A stretch of 64,000 bases of DNA. Origin: Impatiens glandulifera (taxonomy: Eukaryota; Streptophyta; Magnoliopsida; Ericales; Balsaminaceae). Location of the stretch: contig NW_025919601.1 in the NCBI RefSeq assembly GCF_907164915.1, positions 1 to 64,000 on the forward strand. Direction: 5' to 3'. The notes below the pieces were generated by a model. It saw only the letters and a program-made list of their open reading frames with translations. It was not told the origin of the DNA and made no database searches. The position numbers and the translations under genes were made by a program. Shown in pieces: positions 50,270 to 61,599 of this stretch; positions within the stretch are counted from its first letter, which is position 1, and each line of letters begins with the position of its first letter.

Positions 50270-51345
50270 GGTACGTCTAACTCCACTAAGTTAGACTACA
50301 CGTCTAATTCCGGTTCTACCTCAGACTTATTTGAAGGAGTTAGACTCACGTCTAACTTTCACTAATTAGACTACCCGTCTAATTATTAAATAACCATTAG
50401 ACCGACACGTCTAACTCTCACTGAGTTAGATTGACGCGTCTAATTTCGGTTCTACCTCAGACTAATCTGAAGGAGTTAGACTCACGTCTAACTTTCACTA
50501 ATTAGATTACTCGTCTAATTATTAAATAACCATTAGACCGACACGTCTAACTCTCACTGAGTTAGACTGACGCGTCTAATTCCGGTTCTACCTCAGACTA
50601 ATCTGAAGGAGTTAGACTCACGTCTAACTTTCACTAATTAGACAACTCGTCTAATTATTAAATAACCATTAGACCGACACGTCTAACTCTCACTGAGTTA
50701 GACTGACGCGTCTAATTCCGGTTCTACCTCAGACTTGTCTGAAGGAGTTAGACTCGCGTCTAACTTTCACTAATTAGACAACTCGTCTAATTATTAAATA
50801 ACCATTAGACCGACACGTCTAACTCTCACTAAGTTAGACTGGCGCGTCTAATTCCGGTTCTACCTCAGACTTGTCTGAAGGAGTTAGACTCGCGTCTAAC
50901 TTTCACTAATTAGACAACCCGTCTAATTATTAAATAACCACTAGACCGACACGTCTAACTCTCACTGAGTTAGACTGAAGCGTCTAATTCCGGTTATACC
51001 TCAGACTTGTCTGAAGGAGTTAGACTCGCGTCTAACTTTCACTAATTAGACAACCCGTCTAATTATTAAATAACCACTAGACCGACACGTCTAACTCTTA
51101 CTAAGTTAGACTGACGCGTCTAATTCCGGTTCTACCTCAGACTTGTCTGAAGGAGTTAGACTCGCGTCTAACTTTCACTAATTAAACAACCCGTCTAATT
51201 ATTAAATAACCACTAGACCGACACGTCTAACTCTTACTAAGTTAGACTGACGCGTCTAATTCCGGTTCTACCTCAGACTTGTCTGAAGGAGTTAGACTCG
51301 CGTCTAACTTTCACTAATTAGACAACCCGTCTAATTATTAAATAT
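50270..51345. repeat. 137-bp tandem array of palindromes, right LTR (about 7 units)
   Basis: Anchors beginning CGACACGTCTAACTCT recur near 50402, 50538, 50675, 50811, 50946, 51081 and 51218. The palindrome TCAGACTAATCTGA in early units becomes TCAGACTTGTCTGA in later ones, which lengthens the pairing arms. Confidence 0.85.
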
Positions 51346-51690
51346 ATTAGACTACACGTCTAACTCCGATGAGTTAGACTTGTACGTCTGATTCTATTAG
51401 ACTCACGTCTAATTCCGTGTATTCATTAGACTATCCGTCTAATTCTTTACATCTATTAGACTTACACGTCTAACTCCGATGAGTTAGACTGTACGTCTAA
51501 TTCTATTAGACTCACGTCTAATTTCGTGTATTCATTAGACTATCCGTCTAATTCTTTACATCTATTAGACTTACACGTCTAACTCCGATGAGTTAGACTG
51601 TACGTCTAATTCTATTAGACTTGCGTCTAATTTACACTTTTATTAGACTACACGTCTAACTCCGATGAGTTAGACTGTGCGTCTAATTTT
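51346..51690. repeat. Second palindrome array (about 108-bp period), right LTR
   Basis: Two units (anchors near 51419 and 51528) against three in the left LTR. Confidence 0.8.
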
Positions 51691-51851
51691 ATGCGAATGA
51701 AAATCAACATCGGTCTAATGGCCATCATTAGATCCAAGTTAGATAATATGTTGTCTCAATACACCTGTATCAAAACTCATAAATTATTTCATCATCAAAA
51801 TATCAGTGGGTAAATTATTTCAACACTTAGTCAAAATAATTTGACCCAACA

Positions 51852-52375
51852 AAAACGGAATTGTCGATCTTGAGCAACGACAACCCTAAAGATATCACAA
51901 CAAGAAAATGCATGATTTGACAGCAACTTGCGAGCAACGAAAAGGTTGAAAATGAAGTTCGATGACCAACCCATAACTGAACCCATAACTGAACCCATAA
52001 CTCACGGTTTGTTTCTATTTTATTTTATTTTTCTTTAAATGACTTTGGACAATTTTATAAAAACTCAAAAATAAAAATAATACTTTTTATAAAAATAATT
52101 TTTTTTAAATATTGGTTTTAATTTTTGTGTCCCATTATAAAACTCCAAAAATCGTGAAACATAAAATTAATTTATGAATATAATAAATTTTAATTCCCTT
52201 TATTTTTTCATTTGATTTCTCACAATTATAATTATTATTTGTTATTATATTTAATAAGTATTATGTTTAGATTGATTTAATATTAATATTTTAGATCGGA
52301 TAGAAATTGACAAATAAACGAATAAAATAAATGTAAAATATTTTCTAAATATAGCCAAAATATTAGAAGTATAGT
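51852..52375 (+). mobile_element. Ty3-type LTR, right part (continuation of 40493-41243)
   Basis: Colinear with 57290-57800: ATTGTCGATCTTGAGC, then GACAACCCTAAAGATATCAC, GAAAATGCATG, and TTTAGATCGGATAGAAATTG. Similarity to the sister LTR fades after about 52375, so it is also 3'-truncated. Confidence 0.65.
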
Positions 52376-53202
52376 ATTTTAGTCATTCATTTTAGTCATT
52401 CATTTTTAGAAAAAATATATTTTATACTTACACAGGTATTAAAGACCCAGATTTTGTTTTCTTAATGTGCATGAGCTCTAGGGCTCCGATGTGAAGATAG
52501 TATAAGGTATACGTCATTGGATGGAGCTTATATATCTATTGATTACTTGCTAAGATTGTCAATGAGGAATGACGATTGTTTGATTTGTGGGTTGAGTATA
52601 CACTAGGAAAAAAAACCCTGATTAACCCTCTCTACTTTTCAAAAATCCCCTACTATTGAAAATGAGGAATTTTGAAATAGTGATGAGGAGTACGTCCAAT
52701 TGAGAGATCCTCTTACATCGAGAGATCCCTTTTGGGATAGTATCCTTGTCGGTAGAACAACTCACTCTTAAGTCACTCCTAACTTTAGAACAAAAATCCA
52801 AAAAGTCAATTCTGCCAAGTCGTTGCCTCATCTCGTTCTGTCGAGCAACAAAGCCACGTCACGAAGCTTTCAAACTTATGTGTTTACATTTTATGTGTGC
52901 TTGCATATAGATTCTTAGTTGCTCATGTTATCCACTTCGAATTCAGAAAATATGAAAAGTCGAAAAGATTAAGTTCAACGTTAGAAGATTCTAGAGAAAG
53001 AGACTAAGTCAAACTTTAAGAAAAGAATAAGTCTAAACTTAGAAAATTTTAGAAAAGAGGAGAAGTTAAGAAATACTAAGTCCAACTTTGGAAAATTATA
53101 GAAAATCTTAAAAGAGAAAATTCAAGAAATCTAGAAATCAAAAGAGAAAATTTTAATCTAACTAGTTCTTGTCTTTGTGTCTTTACTACTCATGATTATA
53201 GG

Positions 53203-53352
53203 CGTAAACATGATCAAGAAAGACATGTGAGACGCAAAGATGATCAAGAAAGACGTGTGAGACGCAAAGACGATCAAGAAAAAACGTGTGAGTGGTAAAG
53301 ACGATCAAGAGAGATGTGTAAAACGCAAAGATGATCAAGAAAGACGAGAAGA
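53203..53352 (+). repeat. 30-bp tandem repeat, five units
   Basis: Units of the form CGCAAAGATGATCAAGAAAG plus ACGTGTGAGA. The first two and a half units are open on the plus strand as a ten-residue RKDDQERRVR repeat, so this may be the relic of a charged coding repeat. A one-base gain in unit 3 breaks the frame. Confidence 0.85.
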
Positions 53353-55255
53353 TTTGAAGATTCGATGGCTTAGACTAGATTTCTATACTTCAAATGTAAA
53401 TCTCTTTTTGGAGATACATGAGCGACATTGCAATGAAAGGATGCGAGGTGCATGTTTGTGACTGTTTGTGTTTTATCCACAGGCATAGAAAATCAATTTA
53501 ATTCCTTTGATACTCACATCTTTTCCTCACATAACTAGTTCTAGGAATGAGAGTCCATTGCATACTAGGGTTTATGTGCATACGAGCAACGCATTGCTTG
53601 TTTTTATTTACTAAAGGTTCAAACTCAATTCGTTCTCTTCAACACAACATATTCATATTCATCATCGTTCTCAATGACTAACCCACTTAGAAGGTTCAAT
53701 GAGTCAATTCGTCTAAGTCTAGACGATCTTTTAGATATGCTGATACAATTGGGGCAACAATTTGAGGACCTCATAGTAGAAATCAAAACTTATCCGACAA
53801 TCGAACCCCTCAGACTGAAAAGCTTGTGACAAGAAATGAACTACGTCGGGCCTGATTTTCTCATATTATGAGAGTACGTAGGCAACTTCTCACGAGGTTC
53901 GATCCCAAAAAAATCATTTCTCTTGTACGGAACTACGTTGGTCCTGAATTCCCCCAGCAATGGGATACGTAGGCAGTTTATTTAAGGCCAGTCCTAAACT
54001 TTTTCATAAAAACACAAAACCCTATTTCAACACTAGGGGAATTTTTATTAAAATAAAAATGATGGTTAAAATGATGAACTTTTAGCTTAGGTAAAAAGCT
54101 AACATTGACCAGGTCAAACGTCAAAATCCAACATTGAAATTAGGGGCATTGGAAACGATCAAATGCTTTAACGTGATTGATTATGATCACATTGAGACGA
54201 TTGTTGACCTTTTGATCCCTCTAAACGAATGATGGATAAAGAAATTAATACAAAAAGTGAAACGAGGATTTAGAAAACAAGTAAGGATAAGGAAATGTCA
54301 ACTGTTTCTTTGACGGTCTCAAAAGGAGCCAAAGTAACTCTTGAAATTCGAATAGAGTATTATCCAATTGAACTCGCTCGAAATTCTTACGGAGCGCCTG
54401 AAACCTTGTTGGAAAAGCTCGTGGAAAAGTCAAAATGCCAAAACTCAGAACCATTGTTGCCAACAAAGGCGTTTCATCTCTAATGGAGGTTATGTGTGAG
54501 AACTCAATGCCTCTAAAAAATAGAAACATACGAGAATTTATATTAAACAAGATTGTGTTAGTTGAGATATTAAAATCACCACTTGTTTTTCAACCTAGAC
54601 TCTTGTCCGGATTACTAAATACAAGAACAAAAGTGTATCATTTTATTAGATATACCCTGGTCATAGGAAAAGAAATGGTAAAAAAGACACTCATAGTGGT
54701 TGAGATATTGAAATCACCACTTGTTGTTCACCTAGAGTTTTGTCAGATTTGCTAAAGGCAAGAACAAGAGTGTATCGATTCTATCAGATATACCTCGAGT
54801 ATGTCTAAAGAAATACACTTTAAGGCTTAGAATACGAAGCACATAACTTCCTGAAGAGAAACGAGATATAACCTCATGGTACATGGTTGAAAGATTAAGC
54901 TTGACGTGAACTTCATATATTGATGTTCGGGCATAAAGGATCCTCCAAGGAAAATCGAGGCTATCATTCGTACTATAGTTTGAATTCGTAATTGATAAAC
55001 TCTATGTCAAAGAAATGCACTTGCGGTTGGTCTCCTTTTGAATAGTCAATAGACAATATACTGAACTGGTTGTTGAAGATGTTTTGATCCAACATCACAA
55101 AAAATGTGAGAACGTAGAGGCGCTCAAATACCTAGAAGGTTAAGAAGGTGTACATTTTGTTTCTCAAGTGTGGTTGGCTAGTCATGTGATAAAAAATTAC
55201 GGAAACATTTTATACTAGGGTGTTCCTATTAAAATGAAAATATAAAAGTTTTTAA

Positions 55256-56085
55256 TTACTTAGCTTAAGTGTACAAGCTAAGCCTTAGCTTAAGCGAACA
55301 AGCTATTTTGAATATCGAAGATTTATGTTTCTTAGTTTAAGTAAACAAGTTAGGTCAAACATTAAAGATTTTAGTTTAAGTGGACAAACTAAGTTAAACA
55401 CATTATACATAGCTTAAGTGGACAAACTAAGTAATTTAAAGTTTCTTAGTTTAAATGAACAAGCTGAATATAGAATAATTTATCTTAAGTGGACAAGCTA
55501 AAAAATATTTCTTAGTTTAAGTGGACAAACTAAGTAATAGTCGGGTTAAAAGTAGAAATACTTCATAGTTCTTAGTTTAAGTGGACAAACTAGGTCAAAC
55601 GCAAGAGTTTCATTTCTTACCTTAAGTGGACAAGCCAAGTTTTTAATGTTTCTTAGCATGAGTGAACAAGCTAGATATAGAATAATTTAGCTTAAGTGGA
55701 CAAGCTAAAAGACAGTTCTTAGTTTAAGTGGACAAACTAAGTAATAGTCGGGTTAAAAGTATAAACACTTTAGGGTTCTTAGTTTAAGTGGACAAACTAA
55801 GTTAAACACAAGGGTTTCGTTTCTTAGCTGAAGTGGACAAGCCAAGTATTTTAATATTTCTTAGCTTAAGTGGACAAGATAAACTAGATAATAACTTAGC
55901 TTAAGTGGACAAGCTAAAAAGATATTTCTTAGTTTAAGTGGACAAATTAAGTTATAACACATGGTTTTTAGTTTAAGTGGACAAATTAAGTCAAACGTAA
56001 GATTTTCGTTTCTTAACTAAAGTGGACAAATTAAGTCAAACACCATAACATTTTTAAATTCTTAGTTTAAGTTGACAAATTAAGC
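55256..56085. repeat. Array of about 21 covarying hairpins
   Basis: A 24-nt inverted repeat recurs every 30-60 bp: arms CTTAGTTT and AAACTAAG around the loop AAGTGGAC (for example near 55510, 55718, 55778), or arms TTAGCTT and AAGCTAA around the same loop (for example near 55259, 55687, 55894). The two arm types differ by a paired change (T-A against C-G), so pairing is kept. Some copies have one mismatched arm. The sequence between hairpins is not conserved except for GTCAAAC phrases. Confidence 0.88.
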
Positions 56086-56359
56086 CTTGATCGGGTCAAA
56101 ACCAATAATTGTCAAGATGAACTAAATGGATAGTATTGCATTTTGAATTCTCCAACAAACATCATACGAGCATCAGGTTGGAAATGTTGTGAACATGGGC
56201 ATTATCAAGTTTTATCTCCCTATTTAATTGTTTTCACTAAATATATCTAAGAAAAATAATAAATTTGAGAGATTCAAATTAAGTGTCTATTACTCAAACT
56301 TGGAAATGCGTTTTACTAAAACTAAAATTTTCATTCAAACTTCGTCCAAGAGAGCATTA

Positions 56360-56625
56360 TGCAGACACTCATTTTTTTCCCCAAATTTACATTTTTAAAT
56401 AAATCTGGAGCCTACCAAATATTTTTTTTTTAAAAATATTTAAAAAAATTGAGGAAGAATATCGTATCATGTAAATAAAATAAATACTATTTTTATAAAT
56501 AGACTTCTTGGTCTTCGACCCCGATTAATGCAATTGTGCTGGTAGGTTGAATTTTAAATAATTTAATTTATTATTAAATATATTATTTTATTTTAAATGA
56601 AAAAATAAATAAGAAAATAAATAGG

Positions 56626-56661
<36 letters not shown>

Positions 56662-58180
56662 TTTATTTTGACAAATAAATAGGATAAATAAAATTAATAA
56701 ATATTAATTTTGATTTATTGTTTTTTTGCAGGGATTAAGGAAAATGATTAGAGAAAAATGAGAGATTATTTACGGACACAAAAAATTATAAATGAACAGG
56801 AGTTCATAAATGATATGTCATTGTACAAAATTCTTTCCGCAATTCGTGGAGTGGGTAAGAGACCACTATAAAGACAACGAAGCAGCACAAAAAAGAGCAA
56901 GGAAGAAGAAGAAGAAAAAAAGGAAGAGCAAGAGAGAAAAAAAGACTAAGGCTGAAATAATATTCTCAACTTCTAATTTTTGAATTTTTGTCTAAATTTT
57001 TCATTTTTCGTGTGTGAAGTCGTTTGAGTGTTAGTTAACTGTTGAAGAAGTTTTTAACATTTTAGAAAATATTTAAAACTCACTGTAAGATCTTTTATCT
57101 TAATTCAATTTATAAATTTTAATTTGATACATTTGAGTTTGTTATATTTAATTTATAATTTAATTGCTTTAAATTTAAATTATTGATTAAGATTCACTAC
57201 TAACCTAATTTAAAAACTTTATTTTTTGTTGAATTAAATTTATTCTATTAATTTTATATTATAAATATTCAACTTTAAATTGTAAAATTGAAAAAAATGG
57301 GTTTGTCGTTCTTGAGCACAAGAACTCTCAAGAACTCAATAATGACAACCCCAAAGATATCACAAAATGAAAATGCATGTGGTTGAAGATGAAGTTCGCT
57401 AACAAACCCATAACTCATTGTTTGTATATGTTTTATTTTAATTTTCTTTAAATGACTTTTGAACATTTTATAAGAACTAAAAAATAACCATAATATTTTT
57501 TATAAAAATAAATTATTTATTTATTTTTTTTAAATATTAATTTTAATTTTTATGTCCTATTATAAAACTCCAAAAATTATAATAAATTTTAATTCCCTTT
57601 ATTTTCTCATTTCTTTTCTCAGTTTATTTATTTATTTGTGAATAATAATTATTATAATTATTATTATTCGTTATTATATTTAATAAGTATTATCTTCATA
57701 TTCATTTAATACTAATATTTTAGATCGTGTAGAAATTGACAAATAAACGGATAAAATAAGTGTAAAATATTTTCTAAAAATGGCCAAATATTATAAGTAG
57801 ATATTTTTTTTTAACGGGAATATGAGACATAGCGCAAAAGCCATTTTCTACGTGTAACTAAGCACCGAACCCTTAAAAAATCTATTTTTAAAAGGCTTTA
57901 TTGTTTTACATGTTAAATTTATTTTTCCTAGTTTTATAAGAAAATTTAGGTGGCGACTCATTAGTCACAAACTGATTTTAAACAATTCTCCGATTTGATT
58001 TAATTTTATTTTAAAAATTTTAAAGATATATTTATATTTTATATTTATTTCATAAAAGTCGAAAAAAATATTTTTTTTGGAGGACGTTTTTTAACATGTA
58101 CAGTGTTACCCTCTATTTTCATCCACGGCGATTCATAAACTTCTTCCACGTTCTATTGCATGTGTCTTTCTTGGATACCC
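56360..58180 (+). mobile_element. Ty3-type LTR, long copy
   Basis: Begins TGCAGACACTCATTTT, like many plant Ty3 LTRs. It contains a TA tract (56629-56658), a TATA-like ACTATAAAGAC near 56865, a purine-rich leader, and TAGGTGGCGACTC at 57947-57959. It ends around ...GATACCCA just before a GCGACTCACTGGGG primer site. From 56397 to 57800 it parallels the split LTR at 40493/51852. The 57800-58180 part has no counterpart there. Confidence 0.6.
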
Positions 58181-58181
58181 A

Positions 58182-58195
58182 GCGACTCACTGGGG
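58182..58195 (+). other. Probable Ty3 primer-binding site
   Basis: GCGACTCACTGGGG resembles the TGGCGACTCCACTGGGGA-type primer site I associate with Tat/Ogre elements. The downstream interior is missing: within 250 bp the sequence becomes a copia relic on the other strand. Confidence 0.4.
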
Positions 58196-58429
58196 CTATA
58201 AGTGTTTTGACATATCAAATGATAAAATTATTATTTTTCGTCACGTCGTCTTTAATGAGTCTCATTTTCCTTTTGTTAAAATCTAGTCTCCTTCACTCTC
58301 GTATGATTTTTTTTGATGATTTTCATCACAATATGTGATTCATCATCAGTTTACACCTTCATCTCCACCTCCACCTCCTCCCCTTACCATCGTTTTGAAA
58401 CATACATAAACTTTAGGATTACCTTTCTT

Positions 58430-59160
58430 TTCAAATCATACTTTAAATTTTTCAAATCTTTCTAATAATTCCCTTGTTTTCACAGAAATTACACTTATCT
58501 TTACATGGTTCCTTCTTGTGGATTTGGACAGAATATTCATTTATCGTTAATATTTTTTTTCTTCTAGTTTTTCTTAAGTTGTTTCTTTTTTAGCTCCTTT
58601 CTTACTCATGAGATGTGCAGAATAAATTCATGGTTTCTTAAGTCTCGCTTCCTCTTGAATGAGCATGCTTTTTAATTCATGACATTCCATTTATCCTTTA
58701 GAGTATTATAGTTCAGATGAAATGAACCGTACTCTGAAGGTAAGGAATTGAGAATAAACGTTACCAAGAAATTCTCATTAACTTTCATTCTCATAATCTT
58801 TAGATTTGCTGCTATATTCGTCATTTCAATAATATGCACATGCATAGAACGATAACCGTCAAACTTTATCGTTGTTAAAGTACTCATTAGTCATTAATGT
58901 CCCAGCAAGATATTTATCGGTCGAATCAGACTGATAACACTCTTGCACGAACCTCATATATTTCTTAACACTTTCAGTTTACTTTATTATGAATTTGATG
59001 TTATTTTCCACATTCATTTGTATAAACATTAGGTTTAGTCCATTAAATCTCTCCCAAGCCTTATGGAAATATATATCTTCAGTTTATATTAGTAATAGTA
59101 ATTAGTTTCTCACTTAAAAAGTGTCAAATCAAGATCCAAAATCTCAAGATGAAATTGGAC
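58430..59160 (-). pseudogene. Copia gag relic (UBN2_2 type)
   Basis: Read on the minus strand from 59160, degraded gag segments appear in order: LDLDLTL, KAWERFNGLNLMFI, KKYMRFVQECYQSDSTDKYL, AGTLM, then after a frame change the open 71-codon piece 58887-58672 (LTTIKFDGYRSMHVHIIEM ... FILNSLPSEYG), then ELKSMLIQEEARLKK, and finally CNFCENKG, the start of a zinc knuckle whose His and last Cys are lost. At least two frameshifts and several stops are present. No protease or polymerase follows. It is a different lineage from the SIRE-like gag at 48092-49198. Confidence 0.8.
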
Positions 59161-59370
59161 TTGATTGCATTATTTTGTGAAATTCAGTCCATTAAACTTA
59201 ACAATAGACGTTGCCTATGAATGAAGAGAAACATAGACAGAAACATAGACGAATGCTGCAAAATATATGATCACACGTTAACTTTGAGTAACTTAACTTT
59301 AATTCAGATTCCTATATCATTATAAGGCGTATATATTGATGTTCTTCTTTGGGTGATACACCAATATACC

Positions 59371-60374
59371 CAACGGCGGAGCGACGTGGCGGGCTGCGGC
59401 GGGCTCTAGCCCAGGGTATAATTTTAAAACAAAATAGATTTATATGTATATGATTAACAAATATTATGCGTAGTCCAATTGGCATTGGATTAAAATTATA
59501 ATTGAAAGGTCAGTTGATCATGGCCTCTCCTTTTATTTTGTATTAATTATTACAATTTTAATTTTTTTTATTATATTTTAAAACTTAATATAATTCATAA
59601 TTATATAAATTAATATATTATTTAATTTTCTAAAATGATTTATTTGCATTAATGATTTATAATTTTTTTTCTAAATGTCTATTTACTTAATAATACATTT
59701 TTATCATGATTTTGTAATTTTATTATTATTTTTATATTTTAATTACTTTTTTTCTAAATTCTCATTTAATTAGCTTCACTTATTATATTTTCATATTTTC
59801 TATATAGTTAATTTTTTATTTTAAATTTAATTAATATAACTTTTTATATTTTTAAACTTAATTTTTCTTTAACTATATAGTTTTAAATTTATAAATTTCT
59901 TTTTTAAATGAAATAATCTTATCTTTGATTAGATTTTATATATTTATTTTATTTTAGTAAGGATATTCATGAAACGATTTGATTAATGTTTTTATTTATT
60001 GCACGAATAATAATATAAAAAACTATGAAAAAATTACGGATAACATTTTTTATTTTATTTTTAACCGTTTTAAGTTTATGGGTGGGTCAATCCACAATCC
60101 GACACAAATATTCATTTACTCAGCATTATTATATATATATTATATATATATATATTAATTAGTTAAAAAGTTGAACTTATATTAATGTTAAAATGTCCAT
60201 TGAATTTAAAATATAAAGTCTTAGTAACCTAGTTGGTTAAAAGATTATACTTGTTTTTGTTAGATTGTAAGTTCGAAACATACCTTTAGCATTTTTAATT
60301 TTATTTTTAAGCGTTTTAAATTTATTAATAATATTTTCAGCCCAGTGAAAAAAAAAATCCTGGATTCGCCCTTG
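59371..60374. mobile_element. Non-autonomous hAT-like element, 1,004 bp
   Basis: Flanked by a perfect 8-bp direct repeat AATATACC (59363-59370 and 60375-60382), the hAT signature. The ends are imperfect inverted repeats: CAACGGCGGAGC on the left, and on the right the complement of CAAGGGCGAATC. No transposase frame is present. Inside are two tRNA-like stretches, near 59468-59530 (AGTCCAATTGGC ... GGTCAGTTGATC) and 60224-60285 (CCTAGTTGGTTAAAAGA ... AGTTCGAAAC), resembling A and B boxes. Confidence 0.8.
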
Positions 60375-60382
60375 AATATACC

Positions 60383-61395
60383 AACATAATTGTTCTCCAA
60401 CATACTTTCATATAATTGGTAATAAAAATACTTTAATAAGGCATATTTGCAATATTAAATATACTAAGTATACCAAATAAAGTTTATTAAGTTACCACCA
60501 TAATGTTGATAATTATAAAATAACTTATCAACCTCGTTCGATTCATAATACTTTCTATATGAATGTCAATGTACTAATAACAAACATGTATTTGATCTTT
60601 ATTTTAATTTGTTATCTATATATATTCTAATTCGACCAATTTGGTGACTAACAAATTATTCATACTACATATATCATAATTAAAATAACACCATAATTTA
60701 CTATGAATATATATTTTCTAGTCAGACCACATTGATGACTAACCAACTACATTAATTATATCATTTAGAACTTTATAAATCTTAAATCAGGGTCTTCTAT
60801 TTGAAAATGAAGAAGAGACATAATCTTTTTGTTTTATTGTTAATTGATATCCATAATTCTTCTAATCATGCCAGTGACTAACAAATTATTCATAATATGG
60901 ATATCTTTTTAACCAATAACATAATTTATAATGAATATAAACTTTCTGGATAGACTATTCCGGTGATTAACAAACCAACTTAATTATATTCATTAAAATT
61001 TAAATATTATAAATTTTTAATTTTCAAATAGAGCCTTCATTAATAATAGAAAAAAAATTATCTTATGTCATTTATAATAAATCAAACAAACCCTTACATA
61101 ATTAATCTTAATTAGGCAGTAAGTAAAATAAATAAAATATTTATTTTCAGAACCTGCCTAAATTTGTCTGTATTTCTTTCTTTAACGCGAGGATGAATCA
61201 AAATATTTAATATATTAATTATTTTCAGCCACATCAAATATCTTAATTGAAATTATGGACGATCATGACGTGTATTAACCCGTATTTCAATTTGAATTCA
61301 AAATACTCGTTGAATTGAAATTGTGATTGAGTTTGGATCGGATCAAATTATGATTATTCAAATTATTTATATAAAATATATTTTTCAGTTTTATT
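60383..61395. other. Stretch without recognisable features
   Basis: About 1 kb of A+T-rich sequence. Phrases such as GTGACTAACAAATTATTCATA recur three or four times (60645, 60870, 60965) at 100-230 bp, a faint dispersed repeat. No coding region, RNA gene or element end is visible. Confidence 0.4.
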
Positions 61396-61404
61396 TTTTT
61401 TAAA

Positions 61405-61590
61405 GAGAAATGATTGGGAGAGAAAATTTGAGGGAGAGAATGATTTGGCTCAATTTGATTAGTCAAAAAAATAACAAAATTTCTCTATTTTCTCTCTCCC
61501 CTCACCTTTTATTTTTTTACAACCAGTGATGTAGTGACTCAAATTCCTCTCCCATTCCCTCTCTCAATTTCCCTATCTCTATCACTCCTC
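61405..61590. mobile_element. Mutator-like MITE, 186 bp
   Basis: Flanked by a perfect 9-bp direct repeat TTTTTTAAA (61396-61404 and 61591-61599). The ends are long imperfect inverted repeats of about 45 bp: GAGAAATGATTGGGAGAG on the left against GAGGAGTGATAGAGATAG read from the right on the opposite strand. It has no coding capacity. The low complexity of the target repeat makes the boundary a little less certain. Confidence 0.75.
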
Positions 61591-61599
61591 TTTTTTAAA

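Larger units (their letters stand above)
41244..51851 (-). mobile_element. Non-autonomous copia (SIRE-like) LTR retrotransposon, about 10.6 kb
   Basis: Minus-strand order: 5' LTR (51851-49243), PBS, gag (49198-48092), a palindromic repeat patch, TATA box, a long second frame (47198-43857, four stops), polypurine tract, 3' LTR (43691-41244). No protease, integrase or reverse transcriptase sequence is recognisable in the 5.5-kb interior, so it would depend on another element. ACAAA flanks both sides (41239-41243 and 51849-51853, the latter overlapping the nominal LTR end), and the paralogous empty site near 57280-57310 supports one insertion. Because ACAAA overlaps the terminal CAACA, the exact ends are uncertain by about 3 bp. 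My count of about a dozen differences in the first 200 aligned LTR bases says it is not recent. Confidence 0.88.
49243..51851 (-). repeat. 5' LTR of the copia element (about 2.61 kb)
   Basis: Same termini as the left LTR and colinear with it. It is longer because it has more 137-bp units. A CACGTG-type G-box (minus strand, near 50082-50088) and TATA-like sequence further downstream are candidates for the element's promoter. Confidence 0.9.
52376..56359 (+). mobile_element. Non-coding remnant of a Ty3-type (Tat/Ogre-like?) element between two LTRs
   Basis: No polymerase or gag domain is recognisable. Two phrases, ACTACGTCGGGCCTGATT ... AGAGTACGTAGGCAAC (53840-53885) and ACTACGTTGGTCCTGAATT ... 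GGATACGTAGGCAG (53932-53970), resemble a motif I recall from untranslated parts of plant Tat/Ogre elements; this is from memory and unchecked. A 51-codon frame (53674-53829, MTNPLRRFNESIRLSLDD) precedes them and could be a gag remnant or chance. 52430-53180 and 54000-55250 show nothing I can name. A 30-bp tandem repeat and a hairpin array are listed separately. Confidence 0.45.

Noticed and set aside
54295..54755. Plus-strand frames of 62 and 106 codons and a minus frame of 101 codons in the Ty3 remnant
   Set aside because: Overlapping in conflicting phases, with no recognisable motif or splice context.
60224..60285. A functional tRNA gene in the hAT-like element
   Set aside because: Only box-like segments are present. 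I cannot form an acceptor stem or a full cloverleaf.
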